In this document: positions 1-5,348 of the stretch, in pieces
Layout of the letters: each line of letters opens with the position of its first letter
Position numbering within the stretch: position 1 is the stretch's first letter
Assembly: GCA_028693975.1 (NCBI GenBank)
Contig: JAQUUF010000008.1
Location: 1-15,202, forward strand
Length of the DNA: 15,202 nt
Direction of reading: 5' to 3'
DNA from: Acidaminococcaceae bacterium
Lineage (GTDB): Bacteria; Bacillota; Negativicutes; Acidaminococcales; Acidaminococcaceae
The notes under the pieces: model-generated
Told to the model about the DNA's origin: nothing
The model's input: the letters and a program-made list of their open reading frames with translations, nothing else
The model's database searches: none
Position numbers and translations under genes: made by a program

Positions 1-2
1 AA

Positions 3-113
3 GATGTGCTGGGCAAGAACCGCAAGAGTATTTTCGTCATCATTGATGAAGTGGAGACGGATAATTGGGGTATTGCCGGAGAACAAGTCACAGAAATTCG
101 CCAAAGGAAGTAA
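3..113 (+). CDS. 4-oxalocrotonate tautomerase family protein, C-terminal part
   Basis: The reading frame is open from the window edge to TAA at 111-113, giving the last 36 residues of a protein. The segment IFVIIDEVETDNWGIAGEQV fits the C-terminal half of the small 4-oxalocrotonate tautomerase family, whose members usually show a VxIxEVxxxNWGxxG pattern. The family is normally about 60-75 residues, so roughly half is missing to the left. Members are tiny oligomeric enzymes that use an N-terminal proline as a general base for keto-enol tautomerisation. That proline is outside the window, so activity cannot be judged. Only 5 bases separate the stop from the next start codon, so it is probably co-transcribed with the GTPases. 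The family call rests on the NWG motif and the spacing to the end. Confidence 0.75.
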   Translation, partial: DVLGKNRKSIFVIIDEVETDNWGIAGEQVTEIRQRK

Positions 114-118
114 GCATC

Positions 119-1174
119 ATGGACTTCAGACAAAAAGCAGAAGAGTTTTTGGAGGACTGGAGTGCGGAAGAAGCACAGCAGAAGGTGAAGATTGCCCTCT
201 TCGGGCAGCCTGGCAGCGGCAAGTCTTCCTTGATTAACGAGCTCATTGGGGAGAAGGTGGCGGCAGTAAGCACGACCACAGATACTACCAAACAAGCTCA
301 GATTGTAGAGCATCAAGGGGCTGTCTTCGTGGATTTGCCGGGCTATGATACTTCGGAATTCCCGGCTAATGAGTATTTCTCTGCGTTTCATCCCTTACAA
401 TATGATATCTTTGTATGTGTCTTTAGCAATAAATTACACGAGGCAGATACGGTTTTCTTTCGGCGGTTGCAGGCAGAGAATCGGGTCTGTCTTTTCGTGC
501 GCAATAAGTCAGACGGTATTTATGATGCGGGCAAGACTTTGGCCCAATCCCAAGCGGAGATACAAGCCGATGTGGCTGCTCAGATTGGGGTGGAAGTGCC
601 GGTGCTCTTTACTTCCTGCCGCACCGATAAGAGTGCACAGGAGCGGGGCATTGCTCAATTAGAGGAGGCTATTGCCGCTAGATTGGACCCGGCGCTGAAG
701 GATAGGTTTATTCGCTCCGTGAAAGCTTATACCATAAATGTCCTGAACCAAAAGAAGGCTGAGAGTCGCAAATATATTAATGACGCTATGGTCAAAGGCG
801 CCATTAACGGGCTGAACCCTATTGTCGGGGTGGATGTGACCATTGACGTGGAGATAATGCGTCGTATGTATGCACATATCAGGGAGACCTTCGGTATTAC
901 CGAGGAAGAGCTTAATAGCAGCAAAATCAAAGATAAATTAGTGGATTTGATTATGCGTGGCATCAAAAAGGATACTATTATCTTGGGTCTGCGCAAGGTC
1001 ATGACCGAGAATATGCAAAAACGCCTAGCCAAGTATCTGCCCTATGTGGGGCAGGCGGCTTCTATGGGACTGGCGGCGGCGATGATGTATTATTTGGGCT
1101 ATGAATATGTAGATGCCTGCTATACTTTTGCGCAGGGACGGCTCATGTATGAGATAGGAAAGGGTAAGGCTTAG
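119..1174 (+). CDS. IRG/DUF697-like GTPase, copy 1
   Basis: This 351-residue P-loop GTPase has G1 GQPGSGKS at 29-36, a Thr-rich G2 region TTTDTT at 52-57, G3 DLPG at 72-75 and G4 NKSD at 129-132. After the G domain, a helical region has NGLNPIVGVDVTIDVEI from residue 230, resembling the nPxxGxDv pattern of DUF697 and interferon-inducible-GTPase-like proteins. A small-residue-rich hydrophobic stretch lies at about 307-328 and could touch membrane. The start at 119 is chosen because AAGGAAG (104-110) lies 8 bases upstream; an in-frame ATG at 65 would overlap the tautomerase. It probably binds and hydrolyses GTP, but its partner and process are unknown. The next gene, one base downstream, is a paralogue. 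The GTPase assignment is secure; the IRG/DUF697 placement is from pattern only. Confidence 0.85.
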   Translation: MDFRQKAEEFLEDWSAEEAQQKVKIALFGQPGSGKSSLINELIGEKVAAVSTTTDTTKQAQIVEHQGAVFVDLPGYDTSEFPANEYFSAFHPLQYDIFVCVFSNKLHEADTVFFRRLQAENRVCLFVRNKSDGIYDAGKTLAQSQAEIQADVAAQIGVEVPVLFTSCRTDKSAQERGIAQLEEAIAARLDPALKDRFIRSVKAYTINVLNQKKAESRKYINDAMVKGAINGLNPIVGVDVTIDVEIMRRMYAHIRETFGITEEELNSSKIKDKLVDLIMRGIKKDTIILGLRKVMTENMQKRLAKYLPYVGQAASMGLAAAMMYYLGYEYVDACYTFAQGRLMYEIGKGKA

Positions 1175-1175
1175 G

Positions 1176-2213
1176 ATGACACAGCAAGAAGAGGAATATA
1201 TCAAAAGTAAATATAATGTAGCGACGGACAAAATCAAGATTGCTATCTTCGGTCAGCCCGGAGCAGGTAAATCCAGCTTGATTAATGCTCTCTGCGGTGA
1301 GCCTCTGGCCAAGACCGGCAGTGGTACGGACACGACGCAGGAGGCACAGGTCATTGAGCGCGGAGATGTGCTCTTTGTGGATTTGCCCGGTTACGGTACT
1401 AGTCGTTTCCCGGCGCATGCTTTTTGCCAGTCGTTTAACCCTTTGCAATATGATTTGTTTATTTGTGTGTTTGCCAATAAATTCCATCAAGCGGATACGG
1501 ATTTCTTCACCCAGCTGGTGCAGGTGGGCAAGCCTTGTATCTTTGTCTGCAATAAGGTGGATTTAATCTATGAAGAAGGCAAGACCTTGGCTCAGTGCCA
1601 AGCAGCAATAACTGCTGATTTGCGCCGACAAGTGGGCAAGGCGGCTATCACACCGCTTTTTGTGGCTTGTCGCAGCGACAAGCTAGAGGGAATTGCCGCA
1701 GTGGATGAGGCTATCGTAAGTCAGATGGACGCAGCCAGACAGGAGAAATATCGCCTAGCTGCCAAGAGCTATACCAAAGAACAGTTGGATATCAAGAGTC
1801 AAATTTGTCATGATTTGATTGCCCGCAGTTCCAAGCTGGCCGCGGCCAATGGCTTTAATCCGCTCTTGGGACTGGATGTGACACTGGATTTGGCGATTCT
1901 GACGACTTTGTACAAATCTATCCGCATGGCTTATGGTATTAATGAAGCCAAGGTGAAGAATAGCTTAGTCAAGGTGGAGACCAAGAACTATCTGCTCAAG
2001 GGCATGAGCAAAGAGGGTATTAACTTTATTCTCAAGACGGCAACCAAACATCTGGCGCAGAAGACCGTCTTCAAATTCGTGCCGGTGGTAGGACAGGCAG
2101 CGGCTGGCTTTATCGGCTACAATATGATTAAAAAAGCCGGTGAAGACTATAGGGCGGCTTGCTACCAGGTGGCGCAAGAAGAACTATACAAAGAACTCCA
2201 TGTGCAAGATTAA
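1176..2213 (+). CDS. IRG/DUF697-like GTPase, copy 2
   Basis: This 345-residue paralogue of the preceding gene starts one base after its stop, with AGGAAAGGG (1156-1164) as ribosome binding site. G1 GQPGAGKS is at 26-33, a Thr-containing G2 at 51-54, G3 DLPG at 69-72 and G4 NKVD at 126-129. The G4 here is canonical (NKxD), as in copy 1. The DUF697-like segment NGFNPLLGLDVTLDLAI begins at residue 225 and a hydrophobic VPVVGQAAAGF segment at 302. Both copies share the PLQYDxFxCVFxNKxHxAD stretch between G3 and G4 but diverge in the C-terminal helices. This suggests an old duplication and perhaps a heteromeric pair. No terminator is evident before the tRNA promoter 14 bases downstream. Function is unknown. 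Confidence 0.85.
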   Translation: MTQQEEEYIKSKYNVATDKIKIAIFGQPGAGKSSLINALCGEPLAKTGSGTDTTQEAQVIERGDVLFVDLPGYGTSRFPAHAFCQSFNPLQYDLFICVFANKFHQADTDFFTQLVQVGKPCIFVCNKVDLIYEEGKTLAQCQAAITADLRRQVGKAAITPLFVACRSDKLEGIAAVDEAIVSQMDAARQEKYRLAAKSYTKEQLDIKSQICHDLIARSSKLAAANGFNPLLGLDVTLDLAILTTLYKSIRMAYGINEAKVKNSLVKVETKNYLLKGMSKEGINFILKTATKHLAQKTVFKFVPVVGQAAAGFIGYNMIKKAGEDYRAACYQVAQEELYKELHVQD

Positions 2214-2226
2214 ACAAACTGCGTTA

Positions 2227-2255
2227 TTGAATTTTTCAATTTGTTATGCTATACT
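2227..2255 (+). promoter_or_regulatory. Promoter of tRNA-Thr
   Basis: TTGAAT (2227-2232) and TATACT (2250-2255) are separated by 17 bases, and a TG one base before the -10 hexamer gives an extended -10. The expected start near 2262 is about 10 bases before the mature tRNA. A short TTGAA/TTCAA inverted repeat overlaps the -35. Confidence 0.7.
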
Positions 2256-2271
2256 CAATTCATTCACTTAT

Positions 2272-2347
2272 GCTACTGTAGCTCAGTCGGTAGAGCATCT
2301 CATTCGTAATGAGAGGGTCGTAGGTTCGATTCCTATCAGTAGCTCCA
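2272..2347 (+). tRNA. tRNA-Thr (anticodon CGT)
   Basis: A complete 76-nt cloverleaf can be drawn. The acceptor stem GCTACTG (2272-2278) pairs with CAGTAGC (2337-2343). The D stem is GCTC/GAGC and the anticodon stem TCTCA/TGAGA encloses the loop TTCGTAA, with anticodon CGT at 2305-2307. The T stem is GTAGG/CCTAT around TTCGATT. The discriminator is U and CCA is encoded (2345-2347). Anticodon CGT reads the threonine codon ACG. The 3' part of this gene is repeated at 3031 and 4935, which marks it as the integration site for the cassettes downstream. Confidence 0.95.
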
Positions 2348-2389
2348 AAGAATAATTAACGGACTTCCTTATATGAGGAGGTCCGTTTT
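2303..2389. repeat. attL-like repeat: tRNA 3' part plus terminator (copy 1)
   Basis: This is the intact chromosomal version of the repeat. Positions 2319-2389 (71 bp) are identical to 3031-3101. Positions 2303-2356 (54 bp, starting exactly at the anticodon loop) are identical to 4935-4988. Identity beginning at the anticodon loop and running past the tRNA 3' end is what tyrosine-recombinase attB/attL sites in tRNA genes look like. Confidence 0.75.
2358..2389 (+). terminator. Rho-independent terminator after tRNA-Thr
   Basis: The arm AACGGACTTCCT (2358-2369) pairs with AGGAGGTCCGTT (2376-2387) with a single G-U pair and a 6-base loop, followed by T residues. The same hairpin recurs at 3070, 4989 and 14287. 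Confidence 0.85.
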
Positions 2390-2412
2390 GATTATACAAT
2401 TAAGTTCAAGGT

Positions 2413-2441
2413 GTAAAGCAAAGCATTGTTTTTTGCTTTAC
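2413..2441 (+). promoter_or_regulatory. Inverted repeat, candidate antitoxin operator
   Basis: GTAAAGCAAA (2413-2422) and TTTGCTTTAC (2432-2441) form a perfect 10-bp inverted repeat with a 9-base spacer. It spans the -35 element of the toxin-antitoxin promoter. Ribbon-helix-helix antitoxins typically autoregulate from such palindromes. That this one binds the antitoxin is an inference from position. Confidence 0.6.
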
Positions 2442-2454
2442 GCTATAGTATAAT
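2426..2454 (+). promoter_or_regulatory. Promoter of the toxin-antitoxin operon
   Basis: TTGTTT (2426-2431) and a perfect TATAAT (2449-2454) are separated by 17 bases, 35 bases before the antitoxin start codon. The -35 sits inside the palindrome at 2413-2441, which suits autorepression. Confidence 0.65.
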
Positions 2455-2488
2455 TGCGTTAGTAGCAGTAGTAGCAGGAGGTGTGTAT

Positions 2489-2746
2489 ATGGAACAAGCA
2501 ATGGTAAATTTTCGGATGGATAGAAAAATGAAATTGGATATGGAAAAAATATGTAAAAAAATGGGCCTAAGCATGACGGCGGCATTTACAATGTTTGCCG
2601 CAAAGGTTATCAATGAAAAACGAATCCCTTTTGAAGTCTCCGTAGATCCGTTTTATTCTGAAACTAATATGAAACGTCTTAGAAAATCTATAGAGCAAAT
2701 GGAAAAGACCGGTGGCACTATACACAAGGTCAATCTTGATGATTAA
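2489..2746 (+). CDS. RelB/DinJ family antitoxin
   Basis: This 85-residue protein starts at ATG 2489, seven bases after AGGAGG (2476-2481). An in-frame upstream extension to 2426 would run back into the promoter and is rejected. Residues 5-45 (VNFRMD..., GLSMTAAFTMFAAKVINEKRIPFEV) match the RelB/DinJ ribbon-helix-helix fold, which dimerises and binds operator DNA. The C-terminal half, with a charged helix at 60-72, would wrap around and block the toxin. The toxin gene overlaps its end by 8 bases, so the two are translationally coupled. Autoregulation is likely through the palindrome at 2413-2441. YoeB toxins are classically paired with YefM/Phd antitoxins, so the RelB/DinJ-type partner is a swapped pairing, though such pairs occur in Bacillota. 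Confidence 0.88.
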   Translation: MEQAMVNFRMDRKMKLDMEKICKKMGLSMTAAFTMFAAKVINEKRIPFEVSVDPFYSETNMKRLRKSIEQMEKTGGTIHKVNLDD

Positions 2747-3002
2747 GGCTTGGACAGACGAAGCGTGGGAAGATTTCGAGTATTGGACAACAGGCGATAA
2801 GAAAATTTTGAAGCGCATATTGCTACTTCTTAAAGATATTGAGAGAAATGGCTATGAAGGTATTGGCAAACCGGAACGATTAAAGGGCGATTTGTCTAAT
2901 TATTGGAGCAGGAGAATTGATGATTGCAATAGGCTGGTTTACCGTATTGACGAGAATGTTTTAAGGATTGTACAGTGTGGGTCGCACTATAGAGATAAAT
3001 AG
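2739..3002 (+). CDS. yoeB: Txe/YoeB family mRNA-interferase toxin
   Basis: This 87-residue protein starts at ATG 2739 inside the antitoxin's last codons. It follows the YoeB pattern throughout: W5, DDFEYW-like DFEYW at 12-16, KPERLKGDLSNYWSRRI at 44-60, RLVYRI at 65-70 and the end GSHY at 81-84. The residues used by E. coli YoeB for ribosome-dependent mRNA cleavage (E46, R65, H83, Y84) are all present at the same positions, so the toxin looks active. It would cleave mRNA in the ribosomal A site when free of antitoxin. The gene is intact and is the main reason cassette A would be stably kept. Twenty-eight bases separate its stop from the second att-like repeat. Confidence 0.92.
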   Translation: MIKAWTDEAWEDFEYWTTGDKKILKRILLLLKDIERNGYEGIGKPERLKGDLSNYWSRRIDDCNRLVYRIDENVLRIVQCGSHYRDK

Positions 3003-3030
3003 AGGCTGTAATTAGAGCAAATGAGCCAAG

Positions 3031-3101
3031 CGTAGGTTCGATTCCTATCAGTAGCTCCAAAGAATAATTAACGGACTTCCTTATATGAGGAGGTCCGTTT
3101 T
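3031..3101. repeat. Internal att-like repeat: tRNA T-arm to terminator (copy 2)
   Basis: This is 71 bp identical to 2319-2389, from the T stem of tRNA-Thr through the 3' CCA and the whole terminator. Upstream, only AATGAG (3020-3025) still matches the tRNA; five bases between differ. The tRNA fragment cannot fold into a tRNA, having lost the acceptor 5' strand, D-arm and anticodon arm. Confidence 0.8.
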
Positions 3102-3103
3102 TT
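3070..3103 (+). terminator. Rho-independent terminator after the toxin gene
   Basis: The hairpin is identical to that at 2358: arms 3070-3081 and 3088-3099, followed by six T. It would end the toxin-antitoxin transcript and insulate cassette B. Confidence 0.85.
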
Positions 3104-3134
3104 GCAACAAACTTTAGGTTACCGTTTTCAGTTA

Positions 3135-3143
3135 TGATATAAT
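3135..3143 (+). promoter_or_regulatory. Extended -10 promoter of the AlbA_2 gene
   Basis: TGATATAAT (TG, one base, then TATAAT at 3138-3143) is an extended -10 with no good -35 upstream. It lies 70 bases before the start codon and after the internal terminator, so the gene has its own promoter. Confidence 0.55.
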
Positions 3144-3213
3144 AAACTTGTGATTTTTAATATTTCTAGATTGAAAATGCAATCTGCGATATAACAAATG
3201 AGGTAACTTTACA

Positions 3214-4872
3214 ATGAACAAAAATTTGCCAAAAGAAGAAAGTTTAGTAGTGGAATTTAAAAGTGATGTTAAGAAATATCCTGATAGTGCTATTTTTGAG
3301 GCAGTGGTTGCTTTTGCCAATACAGCTGGAGGAGATTTATATTTAGGGATAGAAGATGATGGAACCATTACTGGTGTTCACGGCCAACATAAAGATATAC
3401 AAACTTTAGAAGCATATATTGCCAATAATACAGTACCGCCGATTTATATTGGCGCTACTATAATTGAATCGACACTGCCAGTATTAAGAATAACCGTTCC
3501 TAAATATTCTGATGGAATTGTGGCCACAGTTGCTGGAAAAGTTCTAAGGCGTCGGATAAAGGAAGATGGGAAGCCAGAAAACATTCCAATGTATCCATCT
3601 GAAATGACAACCAGACTATCAGATCTTAGATTAAAAGATTACTCTGCGGCATTAGTAACCAAAGCGAATCAAGCAGATTTAGATATGTTAGAGCTGGCTA
3701 GATTGCGAAATGCCTTAACAACATATGATGGCGATAAGTACTTATTGGATTTAAATGATAATGAACTATTAACGGCATTGGAATTTGCCCGTTATGATGG
3801 GGAAATTCTTGTGCCAACTGTTGCTGGTATACTATTCTTGGGTAAGGTGTCAGCTTTAAAAAAATATGTGCCAACATATTCTGTTAGTGTACAAGTACTT
3901 ACCGGTACTGATGTAAAAGTTAACGAAGATTTTGTGTTGCCGATATTAGCTGCTATTGAAAAAGTCAACGCATACTTAGAGGTGTGGAACTCATCACATG
4001 ATATAGAACTGGGTATGTTTAGGTTATCTGTGCCTGATTTTGACAAAAGGGCTGTCAGAGAGGCTGTTGTTAATGCTTTTAGCCATAGAGATTATTCAAA
4101 AATGGGACGTATTAGAGTAGCAATTAACGATGAGGGGTTAACAATTGCGAACCCCGGTGGTTTTATTGAGGGAATTACGATTGATAATCTTATTAACGCG
4201 GAGCCACATGGCAGGAACCCCTTAATTACGGATGCATTAAAGAGGCTAGGATTAGCAGAGCGTAGTGGTAGAGGCATAGATAGAATATTTGAAGGGTCGT
4301 TAAGATTCGGCAAGCTTCCGCCAGATTATTCTCTGTCAACAGCTGTTTTAGTCTCATTATTTATTCCTAGAAGTGTGCCTGATATGCAAATCGCTAAACT
4401 TGTTGTGGAGGAGCAACGTAAATTAGGCAAACCTCTGTCGTTAAATATGCTATTGGTGCTGAATGAGTTAAGAGATATCCCTAAATCTAAAATTACGCAA
4501 ATTGCGGAAGCGGTACATTTAAATAAAACGATAGTACAAGTTATAATAAATGAAGCTGTAAGCAGGGGATTTATAGAGGCATACGGTACTGGCTCTGGAA
4601 GAAACTATATGTTAGCTAGGGCGTTTTTCAATGATAAAGAAGAACAAATGGCATATTCTAGACAAGCAGATATAAATAAATTGAGATATAAAGAACTTGT
4701 AGTACAATATGCCAAAGGTACAGAGTATATAACGAGAGCAGATATTGAAACCTTGTTACATATTACTAAAAGCCAAGCATATAACCTAGTAAAGCAACTG
4801 GTGAAAGCAGACCTTATAGAATTGATTAATTCTGGACATCATGCTAAGTATAAAATAAAGATAAAAAAGTAA
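3214..4872 (+). CDS. AlbA_2 (Schlafen-like) domain ATP-binding protein with winged-helix C-terminus
   Basis: This 552-residue protein has GAGG (3200-3203) ten bases upstream of its ATG. The N-terminus, residues 5-100 (ESLVVEFK..., FANTAGGDLYLGIEDDG at 34-50), is the AlbA_2/Schlafen-type domain found in COG2865 regulators. Residues 280-360 form a GHKL-like ATPase module: the N-box EAVVNAFSHRDY (283-294), NPGGF (313-317), GRNP (333-336) and ERSGRGIDRI (349-358). The last 130 residues have two helix-turn-helix-like stretches (426-455 and 507-535), suggesting DNA binding. Proteins of this type are annotated as transcriptional regulators or putative helicases and recur in defence islands; the real activity is unknown. 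It is the sole gene of its cassette, so any function must be self-contained or act on host factors. The domain call is firm, the function is not. Confidence 0.85.
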   Translation: MNKNLPKEESLVVEFKSDVKKYPDSAIFEAVVAFANTAGGDLYLGIEDDGTITGVHGQHKDIQTLEAYIANNTVPPIYIGATIIESTLPVLRITVPKYSDGIVATVAGKVLRRRIKEDGKPENIPMYPSEMTTRLSDLRLKDYSAALVTKANQADLDMLELARLRNALTTYDGDKYLLDLNDNELLTALEFARYDGEILVPTVAGILFLGKVSALKKYVPTYSVSVQVLTGTDVKVNEDFVLPILAAIEKVNAYLEVWNSSHDIELGMFRLSVPDFDKRAVREAVVNAFSHRDYSKMGRIRVAINDEGLTIANPGGFIEGITIDNLINAEPHGRNPLITDALKRLGLAERSGRGIDRIFEGSLRFGKLPPDYSLSTAVLVSLFIPRSVPDMQIAKLVVEEQRKLGKPLSLNMLLVLNELRDIPKSKITQIAEAVHLNKTIVQVIINEAVSRGFIEAYGTGSGRNYMLARAFFNDKEEQMAYSRQADINKLRYKELVVQYAKGTEYITRADIETLLHITKSQAYNLVKQLVKADLIELINSGHHAKYKIKIKK

Positions 4873-4881
4873 TGAAATAAA

Positions 4882-4924
4882 TCCAACGCATTTCCAACGC
4901 AATTCCAACACAATTCCAATGCGT
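4882..4924. repeat. Four 11-bp iteron-like repeats at the cassette B right end
   Basis: The units TCCAACGCATT (4882-4892), TCCAACGCAAT (4893-4903), TCCAACACAAT (4904-4914) and a divergent TCCAATGCGT (4915-4924) follow each other with exact 11-base phasing, one helical turn each. They begin 10 bases after the AlbA_2 stop codon and end 10 bases before the att-like repeat. They could be binding sites for a recombinase, excisionase or the AlbA_2 protein itself. Confidence 0.7.
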
Positions 4925-4936
4925 TGGAATTGTGTT
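4907..4936. repeat. Perfect 13-bp palindrome touching the attR-like repeat
   Basis: AACACAATTCCAA (4907-4919) and TTGGAATTGTGTT (4924-4936) pair perfectly around TGCG. The last two bases are the first two of the tRNA anticodon-loop sequence. A competing 10-bp hairpin can form between TTCCAACGCA (4892-4901) and TGCGTTGGAA (4920-4929). No T-run follows, so it is not a standard terminator. Confidence 0.75.
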
Positions 4937-4988
4937 CGTAATGAGAGGGTCGTAGGTTCGATTCCTATCAGTAGCTCCAAAGAATAAT
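4935..4988. repeat. attR-like repeat: tRNA anticodon loop to 3' end (copy 3)
   Basis: This is 54 bp identical to 2303-2356, covering the tRNA-Thr anticodon loop, the 3' side of the anticodon stem, the variable loop, the T-arm, the acceptor 3' strand and CCA. A slightly different version of the terminator follows. This is the expected distal remnant of integration into a tRNA gene. Confidence 0.8.
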
Positions 4989-5018
4989 AAACGGACTTCC
5001 TAGTGGAGGTCCGTTTTT
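4989..5018 (+). terminator. Variant rho-independent terminator after attR
   Basis: AAACGGACTTCC (4989-5000) pairs with GGAGGTCCGTTT (5005-5016) around TAGT, followed by T residues. The shorter loop and changed flank separate it from copies 1 and 2. It may be the original chromosomal tRNA terminator. Confidence 0.8.
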
Positions 5019-5091
5019 AAACATCTTACGTAAAAAGTCTAACTAACTATTTGCAAGCTTGTCTGGTTGAAGTAGGCTAGCAACCTTGCAT

Positions 5092-5337
5092 TCAACATTT
5101 TTGCAGAAGAGCTATAACTTCTTGTTTCTTCAGAACTTTACCATAACTTACAACCTTCTCATTAACTACAAGCGCCGGTGTTGTCATGACCCCATAAGCT
5201 GCAATTTGGGCAAAGTCGGTCACATGGTCTATTGGTATATTTACACCAAGTTCACCAAGGGCTTCTTTTGTTGCTTGCTCCAAAGTATTGCATTTGGCGC
5301 AGCCGGAACCTAGAACCTTAATACTACTAATTGACAT
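5092..5337 (-). CDS. Small thioredoxin family (TM0996/MTH895-type) protein
   Basis: This 81-residue protein has the redox motif CAKC at 13-16 directly after strand 1 (IKVLGSG) and a cis-proline loop TTPALVV with P54. This is the minimal thioredoxin/glutaredoxin-like fold of the redox-active disulfide protein 2 group. There is no signal peptide, so it is cytoplasmic. Its Shine-Dalgarno AGGAGG (5345-5350, minus strand) overlaps the TAG stop of the permease upstream, implying translational coupling. It is the last gene of the arsR-permease operon. In such clusters it is thought to serve redox chemistry linked to metalloid or thiol handling; the substrate here is unknown. Confidence 0.85.
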   Translation of the reverse strand: MSISSIKVLGSGCAKCNTLEQATKEALGELGVNIPIDHVTDFAQIAAYGVMTTPALVVNEKVVSYGKVLKKQEVIALLQKC

Positions 5338-5348
5338 AATAATTCCTC

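Larger units (their letters stand above)
2390..3101 (+). mobile_element. Integrase-less tRNA cassette A (toxin-antitoxin)
   Basis: This segment lies between two identical 71-bp repeats of the tRNA-Thr 3' end plus terminator. The boundaries are set at the end of the first repeat and the end of the second. It holds only a two-gene toxin-antitoxin operon with its own promoter. There is no integrase, excisionase or relaxase. It is probably a minimal integrated cassette moved by a recombinase encoded elsewhere, or a decayed remnant of a larger island. Excision by recombination of the direct repeats would leave an intact tRNA gene and terminator. Confidence 0.55.
3102..4988 (+). mobile_element. Integrase-less tRNA cassette B (AlbA_2 ATPase)
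   Basis: This segment lies between att-like copies 2 and 3 and carries one promoter, one 552-codon gene and an iteron/palindrome block that abuts the right repeat. The gene is clearly more AT-rich than the GTPases upstream, which supports horizontal origin. No recombinase gene is present. The right-hand repeat begins exactly at the anticodon-loop sequence, so integration by a tRNA-specific tyrosine recombinase supplied in trans is the favoured reading. A decayed island or an unequal-recombination product is the alternative. Confidence 0.5.

Noticed and set aside
65..118. Earlier ATG for GTPase copy 1
   Set aside because: It overlaps the tautomerase coding sequence in another frame, and the added residues do not match the GTPase fold. 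ATG 119 has a good ribosome binding site.
2426..2488. N-terminal hydrophobic extension of the antitoxin from a TTG codon
   Set aside because: It overlaps the -35 and -10 elements and the palindrome. The ATG at 2489 has a perfect ribosome binding site and gives the normal family length.
3031..3057. A second tRNA gene
   Set aside because: Only the T-arm and acceptor 3' strand are present. The 5' acceptor strand, D-arm and anticodon arm are missing, so it cannot be a functional tRNA; the same holds for 4935-4979.
4882..4924. CRISPR-like array
   Set aside because: The units are 11 bp, tandem and without spacers, and there are no cas genes.
5038..5091. Terminator of the thioredoxin gene (GGTTG/CAACC hairpin)
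   Set aside because: The hairpin is weak and interrupted, and no clear T-run follows on the minus strand.
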